Shown: one piece after another, positions 43,712-53,157 of the stretch
How the letters are laid out: every line of letters begins with the position of its first letter
Position numbering within the stretch: position 1 is the stretch's first letter
NCBI RefSeq assembly: GCF_001879205.1
Contig: NZ_MLFK01000007.1
Span: 496,001-560,000, forward strand
DNA: 64,000 nucleotides
Origin: Flavobacterium johnsoniae
GTDB taxonomy: Bacteria > Bacteroidota > Bacteroidia > Flavobacteriales > Flavobacteriaceae
Direction of reading: 5' to 3'
Made by a program: the position numbers and the translations under genes
Notes under the pieces: model-generated
The model's input: only the letters and a program-made list of their open reading frames with translations
Databases searched by the model: none
Told to the model about the DNA's origin: nothing

Positions 43712-44461
43712 TTAAAATAAAATCAGCATTCCTGCCTCAATACCAAAATTATACGTCTTATGTCCCCCAAAAGCTACACTGGGATGAATATACGCCATAT
43801 CATTTTTGGTTATTTTACGTCCAAATTCTATGAAAGCATTATTAGGATATCCTTTATTTGTGGCATTATATCTAAAAGCGGCATCAGCGGCAATCCAGTT
43901 TTTTCCCAGAATAAACATAAAATAATTTTCAAATGCCGTGGTATTAATATCACTTCGATTGTCAGATCCGGCAAAAGTCAATTGATTTTCTAGAGAAGCT
44001 ATCCAAAGCACTTTTCTTTTATTAAAATAAGCACCATAGAATATGGCAGGAGCGAAAACCCATTTTCCTGTACCTAAAGCTGGATCTGCAGCTGAGTTTG
44101 AGATCACCCTTGCTCGAAAAGCAATTCCCCTGCTATGATTTAAATAAGGTATATAGCTTATACCGGCACTAATATCTCCAATTCCGGTTTTATTGAGTGA
44201 GTTGGTATTTGTTGATATTAAAGGAAGATCAACCCGTAAATTCCATGCCTTGTTGGCAATGGGATGCAGAAAACGAAGCTCGGTGGTATTATAAGATCCT
44301 GTATCTGTATCTAAATATTCATTAAAAAGAAGGATCGTTTTTAGATAATAATGATAACGGGCTTCTGTATAAGGATTTTTTGCCTGTTTTATAGTGTCTT
44401 GTGCGTTTACGAAAAACGCACACAGACAGCTTAAGCAGTAAAACAGGAAATGTTTATTCAT
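43712..44461 (-). CDS. Predicted outer-membrane beta-barrel protein
   Basis: 249 residues with signal peptide (MNKHFLFYCLSCLCAFFVNAQ). The rest alternates short polar and aromatic stretches typical of beta-barrel strands, e.g. TELRFLHPIANKAWNLRVDLPLIS, GIGDISAGISYIPYL, KVLWIASLENQLTFAG and KTYNFGIEAGMLILF, and ends with Phe as many outer-membrane proteins do. Resembles transporter/MetA-pathway-like barrels of unknown role. It lies 69 bases downstream of aroE on the same strand. Confidence 0.65.
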   Translation of the reverse strand: MNKHFLFYCLSCLCAFFVNAQDTIKQAKNPYTEARYHYYLKTILLFNEYLDTDTGSYNTTELRFLHPIANKAWNLRVDLPLISTNTNSLNKTGIGDISAGISYIPYLNHSRGIAFRARVISNSAADPALGTGKWVFAPAIFYGAYFNKRKVLWIASLENQLTFAGSDNRSDINTTAFENYFMFILGKNWIAADAAFRYNATNKGYPNNAFIEFGRKITKNDMAYIHPSVAFGGHKTYNFGIEAGMLILF

Positions 44462-44530
44462 AACTATCTACAAATGAGTAGACTAATTTACGAAAATTAC
44501 ATTTTTGATTGATTAAAATTCACCTGTTTT

Positions 44531-45280
44531 TTATTTGTTCCAGATTTTCCATGCTTTTTCTGCCTGAAAAATCAGCATATCATATCCGTTTTTAATTACA
44601 GCGCCTCTCTCTTTTGCATTTTTAAGGAATTGCGTTTCTGCGGGATTGTAAATCAAATCGTAAGCGATATGTTTTTCTGTAAAAAACTCGTACGGAAGAT
44701 CCGGGCATGCCTCAATATTAGGACTTGTTCCTACTGGCGTGCAGTTTATTATAATTTGAAAATTATCAAAAGTTGTAGCGTTGATTAAGTTGTAATCAAT
44801 GATATTTTCTTTTGCTTCACGAGAAACAAAAGTATAAGGAATATCAAGCTCATCAAGTGCAAAAGCTACACCTTTTGAAGCACCGCCTGTTCCAAGAATC
44901 AGCGCCTTTTTATGATGTGGTTCTAATAATGGTTTTAGCGATTTTTTAAAGCCGTAATAATCGGTGTTGTAACCTTTTAATTTTCCGTTTTTAGTAAATT
45001 TAATAGTGTTTACAGCACCAATTAAAGCTGCTTTTCTTGAAAGTTTGTCTAAAAAAGGAATTACTTGTTCTTTGTACGGAATCGTAACATTTAAACCTTT
45101 CAAATCCGGATTGTTTTTTAATAATCCGGTAAGGTGGTCAATTTCGGCAATATCAAAATTTTCGTAGCTGTTGCCGGCAAAAATTTCATTATTGAATTTT
45201 TCTGTAAAATAACCTTTTGAAAATGATTAACTAATATTACGGCCCAACAAGCCAAATCGCCTTTTTAAAATTCCAATCAT
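44531..45280 (-). pseudogene. aroE: Shikimate dehydrogenase interrupted by an in-frame TAA at codon 18
   Basis: Full-length aroE reading of 249 codons plus stop. The ATG at 45280 gives MIGILKRRFGLLGRNIS, then TAA (45227-45229), then the same frame continues SFSKGYFTEKFNNEIFAG through KGLNVTIPYKEQVIPFL (Lys and substrate block), the NADP loop ALILGTGGASKGVAFAL and YDMLIFQAEKAWKIW. The stop replaces the residue before SFS, where family members have the shikimate-binding (H/Y)SxS motif. A frame starting at TTG 45103 would give 190 residues lacking that motif. It begins two bases after the upstream TPR gene. Either a real nonsense mutation, a sequencing error, or readthrough. Confidence 0.85.
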
Positions 45281-45282
45281 TA

Positions 45283-46677
45283 TTATTTTCTATGTTTTTC
45301 GATATAATTTCTAACTGTTTTTTTGGTCCACACAACAGGGAATAAATCTTCGATTAAAATATAATTATCAAAGTTTAAACGCAAACCATTGCTTAAGTGG
45401 AATTTTGCCTTAGTATTGTCCTGAATCATAAAATACAAACCAGCCAAACGATATTCGATTTCGTTTTCTTCCGGGAAATATTCGGTTGCCTGTAATAAGG
45501 TTTGAATTGCGCTGTCAAATTCTCCAAGAAATTGAAGAATATCAACCCAAAACAACCAGGTGTCTAAAGCATAATCTCCAAATTCAACCGCTTTTCTGTA
45601 CCCAAATTCAGCTTCTTCAAAAAAGTTCATTTGCTTGTTAATCGTCGCATAACGTTTCCAATACATACGATTTTGATTGTCGATAGCTAATGCTTTGTTG
45701 ACAAAAAATAAGGCTTTTTGAAAGTTTTTCTGGCGAACATGAAAATCTGTAATCGCAATCCATCCTTTATCTAAAAGTGGATCCTCGTGAACAGTCTGGT
45801 TATAATATTGAAGTGCTTTTACGGCATTTCCTAATTTTTCATAACATTTACCTATTCGCAGTAATGCATACGAAGTTGCGTCGTCAAGCTCAATCGTACG
45901 ATTATAGCTTTCAATTGCTTCATGATATTTTTTCAGACGCTCGTAAGCTTTTGCTTTTTCCATAAAAGCGCCTAAAAACTCATCATCGATTAAAGTTGCG
46001 TAATCAAATGCACGAATTGCATTTTCATATTCTTTTACACCATAATGCAAACGTCCCAGCTGATGCCAGGCTATTTCACTGTAAGGGTTTTTGTTGATAT
46101 AATCGTTAAGATAAACGATAGCTTCCTGATTTTGATCTAAAAATTCAAAACAGTACACTACGTTATACAAGGCAGATTGGTCTTCTAAATCTTCTTCAAG
46201 ACATTTAATGAAGCTTTCTTTTGCCAGCTCGAGATTATCCATAAAGAGATATTCCATCCCAATTAAGTTATACACGTCGGCGTAGTCATCAGTATATTGC
46301 AGGGCAATTTTAAGCAATTCTACTGCTTTTTCGTGTTGATCTCTTTTAGAACAGATATTGGCTTTCTGGATGTAAATTTCCTCGTTGTTTGGTTCAATTG
46401 CATACAACTCATTTAAAAGCTTCTCAGCGATCTCAAGTTTGTCTTCGTAAACCAGCATTTCTACTTGTACTAATTTTAAGCCTGTAGATTTTGGATGTTG
46501 GTCTAATGCAAGTTTTAAGGCCTTTTTTGCTAAATTAGCCTTACCTATATCTAAATAATGAAGAATGATTTCTTCGAATTCTTCAGAATCAAAAAAGAGT
46601 ACTTTGTTAGTTTTTAACATCGACTCAAATTTTGATAAGGATAGGTTATAATCTTCTTCTTCGTTGCTTAATTGCAT
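45283..46677 (-). CDS. Tetratricopeptide repeat protein, cytosolic
   Basis: 464 residues without signal peptide, composed of some ten TPR units: EIYIQKANICSKRDQHEKAVELLKIALQYTDDYADVYNLIGMEYLFMDNLELAKESFIKCLEE-like spacing throughout, with AWHQLGRLHYGVKEYENAIRAFDYAT and LLRIGKCYEKLGNAVKALQYYNQTV among the clearest. The stop lies two bases from the aroE ATG, so both are one operon. The partner is unknown. Confidence 0.9.
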   Translation of the reverse strand: MQLSNEEEDYNLSLSKFESMLKTNKVLFFDSEEFEEIILHYLDIGKANLAKKALKLALDQHPKSTGLKLVQVEMLVYEDKLEIAEKLLNELYAIEPNNEEIYIQKANICSKRDQHEKAVELLKIALQYTDDYADVYNLIGMEYLFMDNLELAKESFIKCLEEDLEDQSALYNVVYCFEFLDQNQEAIVYLNDYINKNPYSEIAWHQLGRLHYGVKEYENAIRAFDYATLIDDEFLGAFMEKAKAYERLKKYHEAIESYNRTIELDDATSYALLRIGKCYEKLGNAVKALQYYNQTVHEDPLLDKGWIAITDFHVRQKNFQKALFFVNKALAIDNQNRMYWKRYATINKQMNFFEEAEFGYRKAVEFGDYALDTWLFWVDILQFLGEFDSAIQTLLQATEYFPEENEIEYRLAGLYFMIQDNTKAKFHLSNGLRLNFDNYILIEDLFPVVWTKKTVRNYIEKHRK

Positions 46678-46844
46678 ACTTTGTTTTATTTGAAATTAGC
46701 CTGTTATAAATTTAGGCAACCATATAATTGATGTGGGGAGGGAAAATTAATTGTTTTGAACAATTTAATTAACAATATGGCTAGAATTTATATTCTAATT
46801 TTAATTCTAATCTTTTGAAATTTAAAAGATTAATTTGATTCTTA

Positions 46845-48053
46845 TTAAGCTTGTTCTTTTTTCAGTATTTCGTCCATAACATTTAAAATTATGGCACAGC
46901 CTTCTTTTATTTCTTCTTCAGAAATGGTTAACGGCGGTGTTATTCTTATCGCGCATCCTTCAAACAGCAGCCAGAACAATATTAATCCTTTATCCTGACA
47001 ATTTAAAATAACCTGATTGGTTATATCTGCCGTTTCGGTCATAGCAGCGAGCATTAATCCCTTTCCTCTAACTTCTTTTATCAAAGGATGTACCAAAAGC
47101 GATCTGAACAGTTTTTCCTTCTCTAATGCTTCCTGCATTAAATTTGTTTCAGTTAATTCCTGCAAAGTAGCTAAACAGGCTGACGCAATGACAGGGTGCC
47201 CTCCAAAAGTGGTTATATGTCCTAATTTTGGATTTTCGGTTAAAAGATCCATTTTTTCGGCCGAAGCTGTAAAAGCTCCAACCGGCATGCCGCCTCCCAT
47301 ACCTTTTCCCATAACCACAATATCAGGAACAACGTCGTAGTTTTGAAAACCAAAAAGCTTTCCGGTTCTTCCAAATCCAGGCTGTATTTCATCTACAATC
47401 ATCATGGCGCCAACTTCGTCACAACGCTTGCGTACTTTTTGCAGAAAATTATTTTCAGGCTGAATAAATCCTGCACCACCCTGAATGGTCTCAAGAAGTA
47501 TTGCTGCTGTTCTGGTCGTTATTTTTTCCAGATCGGCTACGTTGTTAAACGTGATAAAATCAACATCCGGAAGAAGGGGTCTAAAAGCCTGCTTTCTTTC
47601 TTCAAATCCCATAACGCTCATTGAGCCCATTGTGTTTCCGTGATATGCGTTATGGCATGATATAAGCTGGCTGCGACCTGTAACTCTTTTAGCCAGTTTT
47701 AAGGCGCCTTCGATAGCTTCTGTACCCGAATTTACTAAATAGGTTTTATTTAGCGATTCCGGCAGGAGTGAAGCCATTAATTTGCAATATTGCACGGCCG
47801 GACTCTGCGAATATTCACCGTAAACCATTACGTGAGAATATTTGTCCAACTGATCTTTGATTGCCTGGTTTACTCTCGGATGCTGATGTCCAAGTGTACA
47901 AGCCGAAACTCCGGCAACAAAATCTAAATATTTTTTATCGTTTGTATCGTAAATATAAGAGCCAAAGGCATGTGAAACCTCCATTCCCAGAGGATATGGA
48001 GACGTTTGTGCCTGGTATTTTATAAAATCTGGATTCATTTCTTTAAGGTTCAA
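46845..48053 (-). CDS. Class III PLP-dependent aminotransferase (ornithine/acetylornithine aminotransferase-like)
   Basis: 402 residues. Class III features are LVNSGTEAIEGALKLAKRVTGR, NAYHGNTMGSMSVMG, the DEIQPGFGRTGKLFGF motif, PLP Lys in VVMGKGMGGGMPVGAF, TTFGGHPVIASACLA, and CAIRITPPLTISEEEI at the C-terminus. The N-terminus MNLKEMNPDFIKYQAQTSPYPLGMEV is typical of a flavobacterial group annotated broadly as aspartate aminotransferase family. The amino donor cannot be decided by reading. No arginine-pathway gene is adjacent. Confidence 0.9.
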   Translation of the reverse strand: MNLKEMNPDFIKYQAQTSPYPLGMEVSHAFGSYIYDTNDKKYLDFVAGVSACTLGHQHPRVNQAIKDQLDKYSHVMVYGEYSQSPAVQYCKLMASLLPESLNKTYLVNSGTEAIEGALKLAKRVTGRSQLISCHNAYHGNTMGSMSVMGFEERKQAFRPLLPDVDFITFNNVADLEKITTRTAAILLETIQGGAGFIQPENNFLQKVRKRCDEVGAMMIVDEIQPGFGRTGKLFGFQNYDVVPDIVVMGKGMGGGMPVGAFTASAEKMDLLTENPKLGHITTFGGHPVIASACLATLQELTETNLMQEALEKEKLFRSLLVHPLIKEVRGKGLMLAAMTETADITNQVILNCQDKGLILFWLLFEGCAIRITPPLTISEEEIKEGCAIILNVMDEILKKEQA

Positions 48054-48107
48054 AGTGGCAAAGGTACTACGTTCTTTTTTTAAAGGTTCAAAGTAGCAAA
48101 GGTACTA
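48045..48107. repeat. 25-base direct repeat
   Basis: AAGGTTCAAAGTGGCAAAGG... at 48045-48069 and the same with one change at 48083-48107. The first copy overlaps the start of the aminotransferase gene. The words match the AAGG(T)TCTAAG-type repeat class between thrA and thrB. Confidence 0.8.
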
Positions 48108-48205
48108 AGGTGCTGAAGTTTTTTTGTTTCAGGTTCTGTAAATTGCGACTGAACACTGCGACTGAATATTTAAAAATGCGACTGAATACTAAAAACTAAA
48201 AAAAA

Positions 48206-49876
48206 CTACTTCTTTTTAGCTTTTGTCTCTGTTTTAGCAGCCGGTTTCTTCTTGTCGTAATTTAAAGTCTCTTTTCTTACTTTCAGAGGTACATCTTTAT
48301 CTTTCGCTTCCTGGTCTTTGCCTTCTTGTATTAATTTTTCATTCAGTTCATTATCTTCGGCTGTAAAAATATCATCTTTAGATTTTATTCTTTCATCACC
48401 TCGCCATATAAAACCTCTTAGTTTTCGGGCGTTTTCCGGTAAATCGGCTTCGGGATAAATGTCGCCATCTACTTTATTAAAGAATGTGATTGTTTCGATC
48501 AAATTGTTTTCCAGAATCAAATTGATTTTACTGCTCACATTTTTATTAATTCCAATGAGCTGATTGTCGTCATTCCGCATAAAATAGACGACTTCCGTAT
48601 TTTTAATAACGTCGACATCATGGAGTTTTCCTTCCTTAAATTTCCCAAACAAATTGAGTCCCTTGACCTGGTTATAACCCGTGCCGAGCGTATCCTTGGA
48701 AATTATAAAAGTATTGTTGAGGACTTTTAATGAGTCTAATTTTTTGGTATTGTTATCACCAATTAAATGCATAATATCTCCGGTAATCTGGCTTTCACCA
48801 TTCCAAATAATAGGATTTCCAATTAATTTAGTCAATGCCGTTTTAGAATTGGAATGTATCGAATCGCATTTGCCGCTCATATCTGTTTTGTAGAAACGAA
48901 CATTATTAAAAGCCCTTAAAATTCGTTCACCTTCTTTTCCGGTAACCATCAATTTTTTTCCGTGAATATAAACAGAGTCATTTTCAACTAAATTAATAGC
49001 CACGGCCCTTTTGGTTACAAACATCGAATCTTTTAATTTGAAAATTTCGGCATAATGTCCTTTGACAATACCTTTATTTATAGAGTCGGTAATTTTTACA
49101 TTTCTTGTTGCCGAAGCAAATTCAGTATTTCGATTGTAAAATAAACTATCTCCTTCAATTCGCCTGTCGTCGTATTTTATATATGATTTCCTTAAAAAAT
49201 GCGCCAGGTTTTTCTTGGTGTCATAAAAGCCCCGTTCGGTATAAATATAATTGGCTTTACTTGTAATGGTTGACGGGCCAAGTAAATATGTATGTCCCGA
49301 ATTGCTGTAATAATCCAGATGATTTGATTTTATTACATATTTTGGGTTTGTAATCGTAACTTCAGTCAGGAACTGAAACTTTTTTTCGGTTGCAAAATAC
49401 CTTCCCGATTTACTTACCAAAGTGTTGTCTTTGTTAACAATCGTACCTTTTGTATTGTAATAAGCCTGCTGGATATTACGATCAAAATGAATTGTATCAG
49501 TTTGTAAAGTAGCATCAGGAGAAGTCATTACGGCATCTCCGGTTGCAAAAGCTTGTTTTAGGTTACCGCTGTATTCAGCATATTTACTGTTTAAAAACAA
49601 AGTATCGCCTTGTACTAACTGTACATTTCCAAAGGCCTTAAGGTAATTTTCTCCTTCAAAAATATAAGCCTTGTTGCAGGTAAGCACGATTCCGTCATGA
49701 TCTACTTTTACATTTCCGCTCAAAAGCACTGCTCCCGGTACAAGAGGTTCATTTCGTTCAAAATTATCAGCATGTTCTATGTGGATCTGTTTTGGACCTG
49801 GTTTTGCTGCTTGCGCAAAAGCGAATTGAATGCTTGAAATAAGCCCGCAAAATATAAAAAAGAGTAATTTCTTCAA
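48206..49876 (-). CDS. OstA/LptA-like protein, lipopolysaccharide transport family
   Basis: 556 residues with a signal peptide (MKKLLFFIFCGLISSIQFAFAQ). An OstA-like beta-jellyroll region starts at ~40 (VLLSGNVKVDHDGIVLTCNKAYIFEGENYLKAFGNVQLVQGD) and similar repeats continue to ~430. The C-terminal ~70 residues are Lys/Asp/Glu-rich (DQEAKDKDVPLKVRKE, AKTETKAKKK). Larger than proteobacterial LptA (~185). Presumably bridges LPS transport through the periplasm. The Lys-rich tail is noteworthy but common in this group as far as I recall. Confidence 0.88.
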   Translation of the reverse strand: MKKLLFFIFCGLISSIQFAFAQAAKPGPKQIHIEHADNFERNEPLVPGAVLLSGNVKVDHDGIVLTCNKAYIFEGENYLKAFGNVQLVQGDTLFLNSKYAEYSGNLKQAFATGDAVMTSPDATLQTDTIHFDRNIQQAYYNTKGTIVNKDNTLVSKSGRYFATEKKFQFLTEVTITNPKYVIKSNHLDYYSNSGHTYLLGPSTITSKANYIYTERGFYDTKKNLAHFLRKSYIKYDDRRIEGDSLFYNRNTEFASATRNVKITDSINKGIVKGHYAEIFKLKDSMFVTKRAVAINLVENDSVYIHGKKLMVTGKEGERILRAFNNVRFYKTDMSGKCDSIHSNSKTALTKLIGNPIIWNGESQITGDIMHLIGDNNTKKLDSLKVLNNTFIISKDTLGTGYNQVKGLNLFGKFKEGKLHDVDVIKNTEVVYFMRNDDNQLIGINKNVSSKINLILENNLIETITFFNKVDGDIYPEADLPENARKLRGFIWRGDERIKSKDDIFTAEDNELNEKLIQEGKDQEAKDKDVPLKVRKETLNYDKKKPAAKTETKAKKK

Positions 49877-50024
49877 GTGATTAAATTTTTGTCAAATTTA
49901 TGAAAAAGGTTACAACCTTAGATTGTTATTAGCATTAATTTATAATTCAAAATTTACGGGTTAATGAGAAAGTGCCCGAACGCATAATTTATCAACAAAA
50001 CCCAGAACTCCCACGTTGTAGTTG

Positions 50025-50128
50025 ACTATTTGGATAATGTAGAAAAACAAATTGAAGAAGGTTTCTTTTGCGCTTTAAAAAATAAAGTAAATTTAGGAAT
50101 TGGATTTAGAGGATACCTTGGGTTCTAA
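50025..50128 (+). pseudogene. Possible gene remnant without start codon
   Basis: An open frame from about 49991 to a TAA at 50126-50128 encodes protein-like sequence VVVDYLDNVEKQIEEGFF and ALKNKVNLGIGFRGYLGF, but has no plausible start and is cut off upstream by a stop. The codon use and amino-acid mix look coding. It could be the tail of a decayed gene; family not recognised. Confidence 0.3.
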
Positions 50129-50162
50129 ATTTCAAAAAAGAATATGTTATATTTAAAAAACT

Positions 50163-52034
50163 ATGATAAAAAGTAAATTTATTGTTGCGGGAGTGGCCGT
50201 AACAATGTTGTTTTCAGGATGTAAAACAAAAGATTTAAAAATGAGTGAAGTAAAAGCAACGAATTCAAAAGAAAATAAAGCAGTGGTCTATCAGGTTTTT
50301 ACCCGTTTGTTTGGGAATAAAAATACAACCAACAAACCTTGGGGAACAATAGAAGAAAACGGAGTTGGAAAATTTGATGATTTTACAGATAAAGCACTTC
50401 ATGAAATTAAGGATTTGGGGGTTACTTATATTTGGTATACCGGGGTGCCTCATCATGCTTTGGTTCGGGATTATACTGCTTTCGGAATTTCGAATGATGA
50501 TCCCGAAGTGGTAAAAGGACGCGCAGGATCTCCTTATGCTGTTAAGGATTATTACAATGTAAATCCGGATTTGGCTGTAAACCCTGCAAACAGACTTCAG
50601 GAATTTGAAGATTTAATTGCACGTACACATAAAGCAGGTTTGAAATTGATTATAGATATTGTTCCAAACCATATTGCGAGAAAATATGAAGGGAAAAATA
50701 ATCCGGAAGGCGTTAAAGATTTTGGTGCCGATGATAATGTAAATGTTGAATACGACAGAAACAATAATTTCTATTATATTCCGAAGGCTCATTTTGAAAT
50801 TCCTGATGGAGATATTCCCTTAAATGGAGAAAAAAATCCAATGATTGATGGTTTTTTTGATGAGAATCCTGCAAAATGGACAGGAAACGGTTCCAGAAAA
50901 GTAAAACCGGATCAAAATGACTGGTACGAAACAGTAAAAGTAAATTACGGAATTCGTCCTGATGGAACAAAAGATTTTCCGGAACTTCCTGCTGGTTTTG
51001 ATCAAAAATCATATCAGGAGCATTTTGCATTTTGGCAGGACAAAGATGTGCCGGATTCCTGGAAGAAGTTTAAATCGATTGCTTTGTATTGGACAGCAAA
51101 GGGCGTTGATGGTTTTCGTTATGATATGGCCGAAATGGTTCCGTATGAATTTTGGAGTTATATGAACTCTGCGGTTAAAATGAAAAATCCAGATGCATTT
51201 TTGCTGGCAGAAGTTTATAATCCTAATGAATATCGCAATTATATTCGTTTAGGGAAAATGGATTATTTATATGATAAAGTTGAAACATACGATAAACTAA
51301 AAGATATTATCAGAGGGAAATCGTCTCCTGATGGATTATCAGACATTCAAAAAGGAATGGCAGATATCGAACATCATATGCTTCATTTTTTAGACAATCA
51401 TGATGAGCAGCGTTTGGCTTCGCCTGAATTTGCAGGAACACCTGAAAGAGGAAAACCTTTAATGGTAGTTTCGACAACTTTAAGTACATCGCCAACCATG
51501 GTTTATTTCGGACAGGAAGTAGGAGAGGCCGGAAATGAAAATGCTGGTTTTGGAACACATTCCAGAACTTCAATTTTTGATTATATCGGAGTTCCAAATC
51601 ATCAAAGATGGATGAACGGAGGAAAGTTTGATGGCGGACAATTGTCTGAATCGGAAAAGCAATTACGTGACTTTTACAGGCGATTATTGAATTTCTCTAT
51701 AAAAAGTCCGGCTTTAATGGGACAATTTCAAGAAATTCAGTCTGTAAATCGTCAAAATAATTCAGGATATGATGAGCTTATTTATTCTTTTGTCCGATGG
51801 TCAGAAAATCAAAAAATAATTGTGACGGCCAATTTTTCTTCGGAAAAAACAAGTGAGTTTGACTTAAAAATTCCGGCGGATATTATTTCAAAATGGAATT
51901 TAAAAGATGGAGAGTATAAGCTTACAGATCAATTGTACCAAAAGAATTCAGTTAGATTAACAGTGAATAATGGAGAAGGCACTGCAAGAGTTAAAATACT
52001 GCCTTCAGAATCGTTTATTTTTGAGTTGAAATAG
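50163..52034 (+). CDS. Alpha-amylase family glycoside hydrolase (GH13), lipoprotein
   Basis: 623 residues. Lipobox at MLFSGC (Cys ~20), so surface or periplasmic lipoprotein. GH13 regions are all present: I in IIDIVPNH, II with the nucleophile in GVDGFRYDMAEMV, III with the acid/base in FLLAEVYNP, and IV in HFLDNHDEQR. A C-terminal beta-sandwich follows (~545-623). Likely hydrolyses alpha-glucans such as starch or maltodextrin. It is not accompanied by susC/susD here, so it is not in a classical sus operon. Confidence 0.93.
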   Translation: MIKSKFIVAGVAVTMLFSGCKTKDLKMSEVKATNSKENKAVVYQVFTRLFGNKNTTNKPWGTIEENGVGKFDDFTDKALHEIKDLGVTYIWYTGVPHHALVRDYTAFGISNDDPEVVKGRAGSPYAVKDYYNVNPDLAVNPANRLQEFEDLIARTHKAGLKLIIDIVPNHIARKYEGKNNPEGVKDFGADDNVNVEYDRNNNFYYIPKAHFEIPDGDIPLNGEKNPMIDGFFDENPAKWTGNGSRKVKPDQNDWYETVKVNYGIRPDGTKDFPELPAGFDQKSYQEHFAFWQDKDVPDSWKKFKSIALYWTAKGVDGFRYDMAEMVPYEFWSYMNSAVKMKNPDAFLLAEVYNPNEYRNYIRLGKMDYLYDKVETYDKLKDIIRGKSSPDGLSDIQKGMADIEHHMLHFLDNHDEQRLASPEFAGTPERGKPLMVVSTTLSTSPTMVYFGQEVGEAGNENAGFGTHSRTSIFDYIGVPNHQRWMNGGKFDGGQLSESEKQLRDFYRRLLNFSIKSPALMGQFQEIQSVNRQNNSGYDELIYSFVRWSENQKIIVTANFSSEKTSEFDLKIPADIISKWNLKDGEYKLTDQLYQKNSVRLTVNNGEGTARVKILPSESFIFELK

Positions 52035-52056
52035 AATATAAGAATCTGCATCAATA

Positions 52057-52090
52057 AAAAAAAGCTGATACAATTTTGTATCAGCTTTTT
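52057..52090. terminator. Bidirectional terminator between GH13 and SOD genes
   Basis: 13-base stem AAAGCTGATACAA / TTGTATCAGCTTT with a two-base loop and A/T tracts on both flanks, between convergent genes. Confidence 0.93.
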
Positions 52091-52095
52091 TTATT

Positions 52096-52878
52096 TTATA
52101 CTTTTTTGACCTTTTTGAGGGCTTCAACATAATATTCGTTTACTTTTTCCCAATTAATATGTTCGTAAAAAGCATCAATATAACTTCCTTTCCTGTTTTG
52201 ATAATCGAGATAATAAGCATGTTCCCATAAGTCAATACCTAAAATAGGCGTTCCCGGGATTAAGGCATTTTTCATTAACGGATTGTCTTGATTTTCAGTT
52301 GTTGTAATTTGAAGTTTTCCATATCGGTCTACAACTAACCAAACCCAGCCAGAACCAAACTGTTTTTCCGCCTGACCTTTAAATTGATTGGTAAGGTTAT
52401 TAAAAGAACCAAATTCTTTATTAATAGAACCTGCCAGTGTATCTTTTGGAGTTTGCTCTTTTGGAGTTAAAATATTAAAATACAAGGTATGATTGTAATA
52501 TCCACCCGCATTCTGACGAAGTTTCAAATTAGTAAGAGGCATTTTTTTTAAAATGTCCTCAATGGGCATATTTTCAAACTCAGTCGAAACAATTTCTTTA
52601 TTAAAAGCATTAGTATACGACACATAATGTTTAGAATAATGAGTTTCTAAAGTTAATGATCGTAAAGCCGGACTTAACGCATCGTAAGCAAAAGGCAGTT
52701 TTGTAAGTTCAAACGAACCCGGATCTGCTTTTACATCGTTTGGTGATCCAATTACAATTTTTTCTTCTTTGGTAGGCAGCGGTACTTCTACAACTTCGGT
52801 CAGCTTATTGTTATCATTACAAGAAAATAATAGTAAAAATGAAGCTAAAATGCTGAATCGAACAATGTTTTTCTTCAT
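52096..52878 (-). CDS. Superoxide dismutase [Fe/Mn], lipoprotein form
   Basis: 260 residues. Residues 1-20 are a lipoprotein signal with lipobox LLLFSC, followed by a ~45-residue linker, then the SOD fold. Metal ligands are all there: His in LETHYSKHY, His in YYNHTLYF, Asp and His in GIDLWEHAYYLDYQ. The usual SOD begins at about residue 57 (FELTKLPFAYDALSPAL). It is the last gene of the LUD-cdsA-psd-ACBP run, nine bases after ACBP. Being membrane-anchored outside the cytosol is unusual for Fe/Mn SOD. Confidence 0.93.
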   Translation of the reverse strand: MKKNIVRFSILASFLLLFSCNDNNKLTEVVEVPLPTKEEKIVIGSPNDVKADPGSFELTKLPFAYDALSPALRSLTLETHYSKHYVSYTNAFNKEIVSTEFENMPIEDILKKMPLTNLKLRQNAGGYYNHTLYFNILTPKEQTPKDTLAGSINKEFGSFNNLTNQFKGQAEKQFGSGWVWLVVDRYGKLQITTTENQDNPLMKNALIPGTPILGIDLWEHAYYLDYQNRKGSYIDAFYEHINWEKVNEYYVEALKKVKKV

Positions 52879-52887
52879 AATCTTAAT

Positions 52888-53157
52888 TTATTTTGCTGTT
52901 AGTGAATTAATAATTTCGATGTAATTCTCCTTGGCTTCGTCGATTGATATATGACTAATCTGCATCCAGGCATTTGTTTTAAAAGCATCTCTTAAATCAA
53001 AATTCTCAGATTGATTGTACACAGCTGTTCCAAATGTAGCCTGTTTGTAATAGGCATAAAGTCTTAACTGCACATCTTGAGGCAGTGAGGCCTGAGTCAT
53101 ATTCATTGCGATTTCTACAGCCTCAGAAAAACGAGTATCTAAATCTTTTTGAGCCAT
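52888..53157 (-). CDS. Acyl-CoA-binding protein
   Basis: 89 residues. Four-helix ACBP: FSEAVEIAMNM, LPQDVQLRLYAYYKQATFG (the YALYKQAT motif), AFKTNAWMQISHISIDEAKENYIEIINSL. Binds long-chain acyl-CoA. It abuts psd with no gap and sits 9 bases before the SOD gene. ACBP is not common in bacteria; its place in a phospholipid operon fits acyl-chain supply. Confidence 0.9.
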   Translation of the reverse strand: MAQKDLDTRFSEAVEIAMNMTQASLPQDVQLRLYAYYKQATFGTAVYNQSENFDLRDAFKTNAWMQISHISIDEAKENYIEIINSLTAK

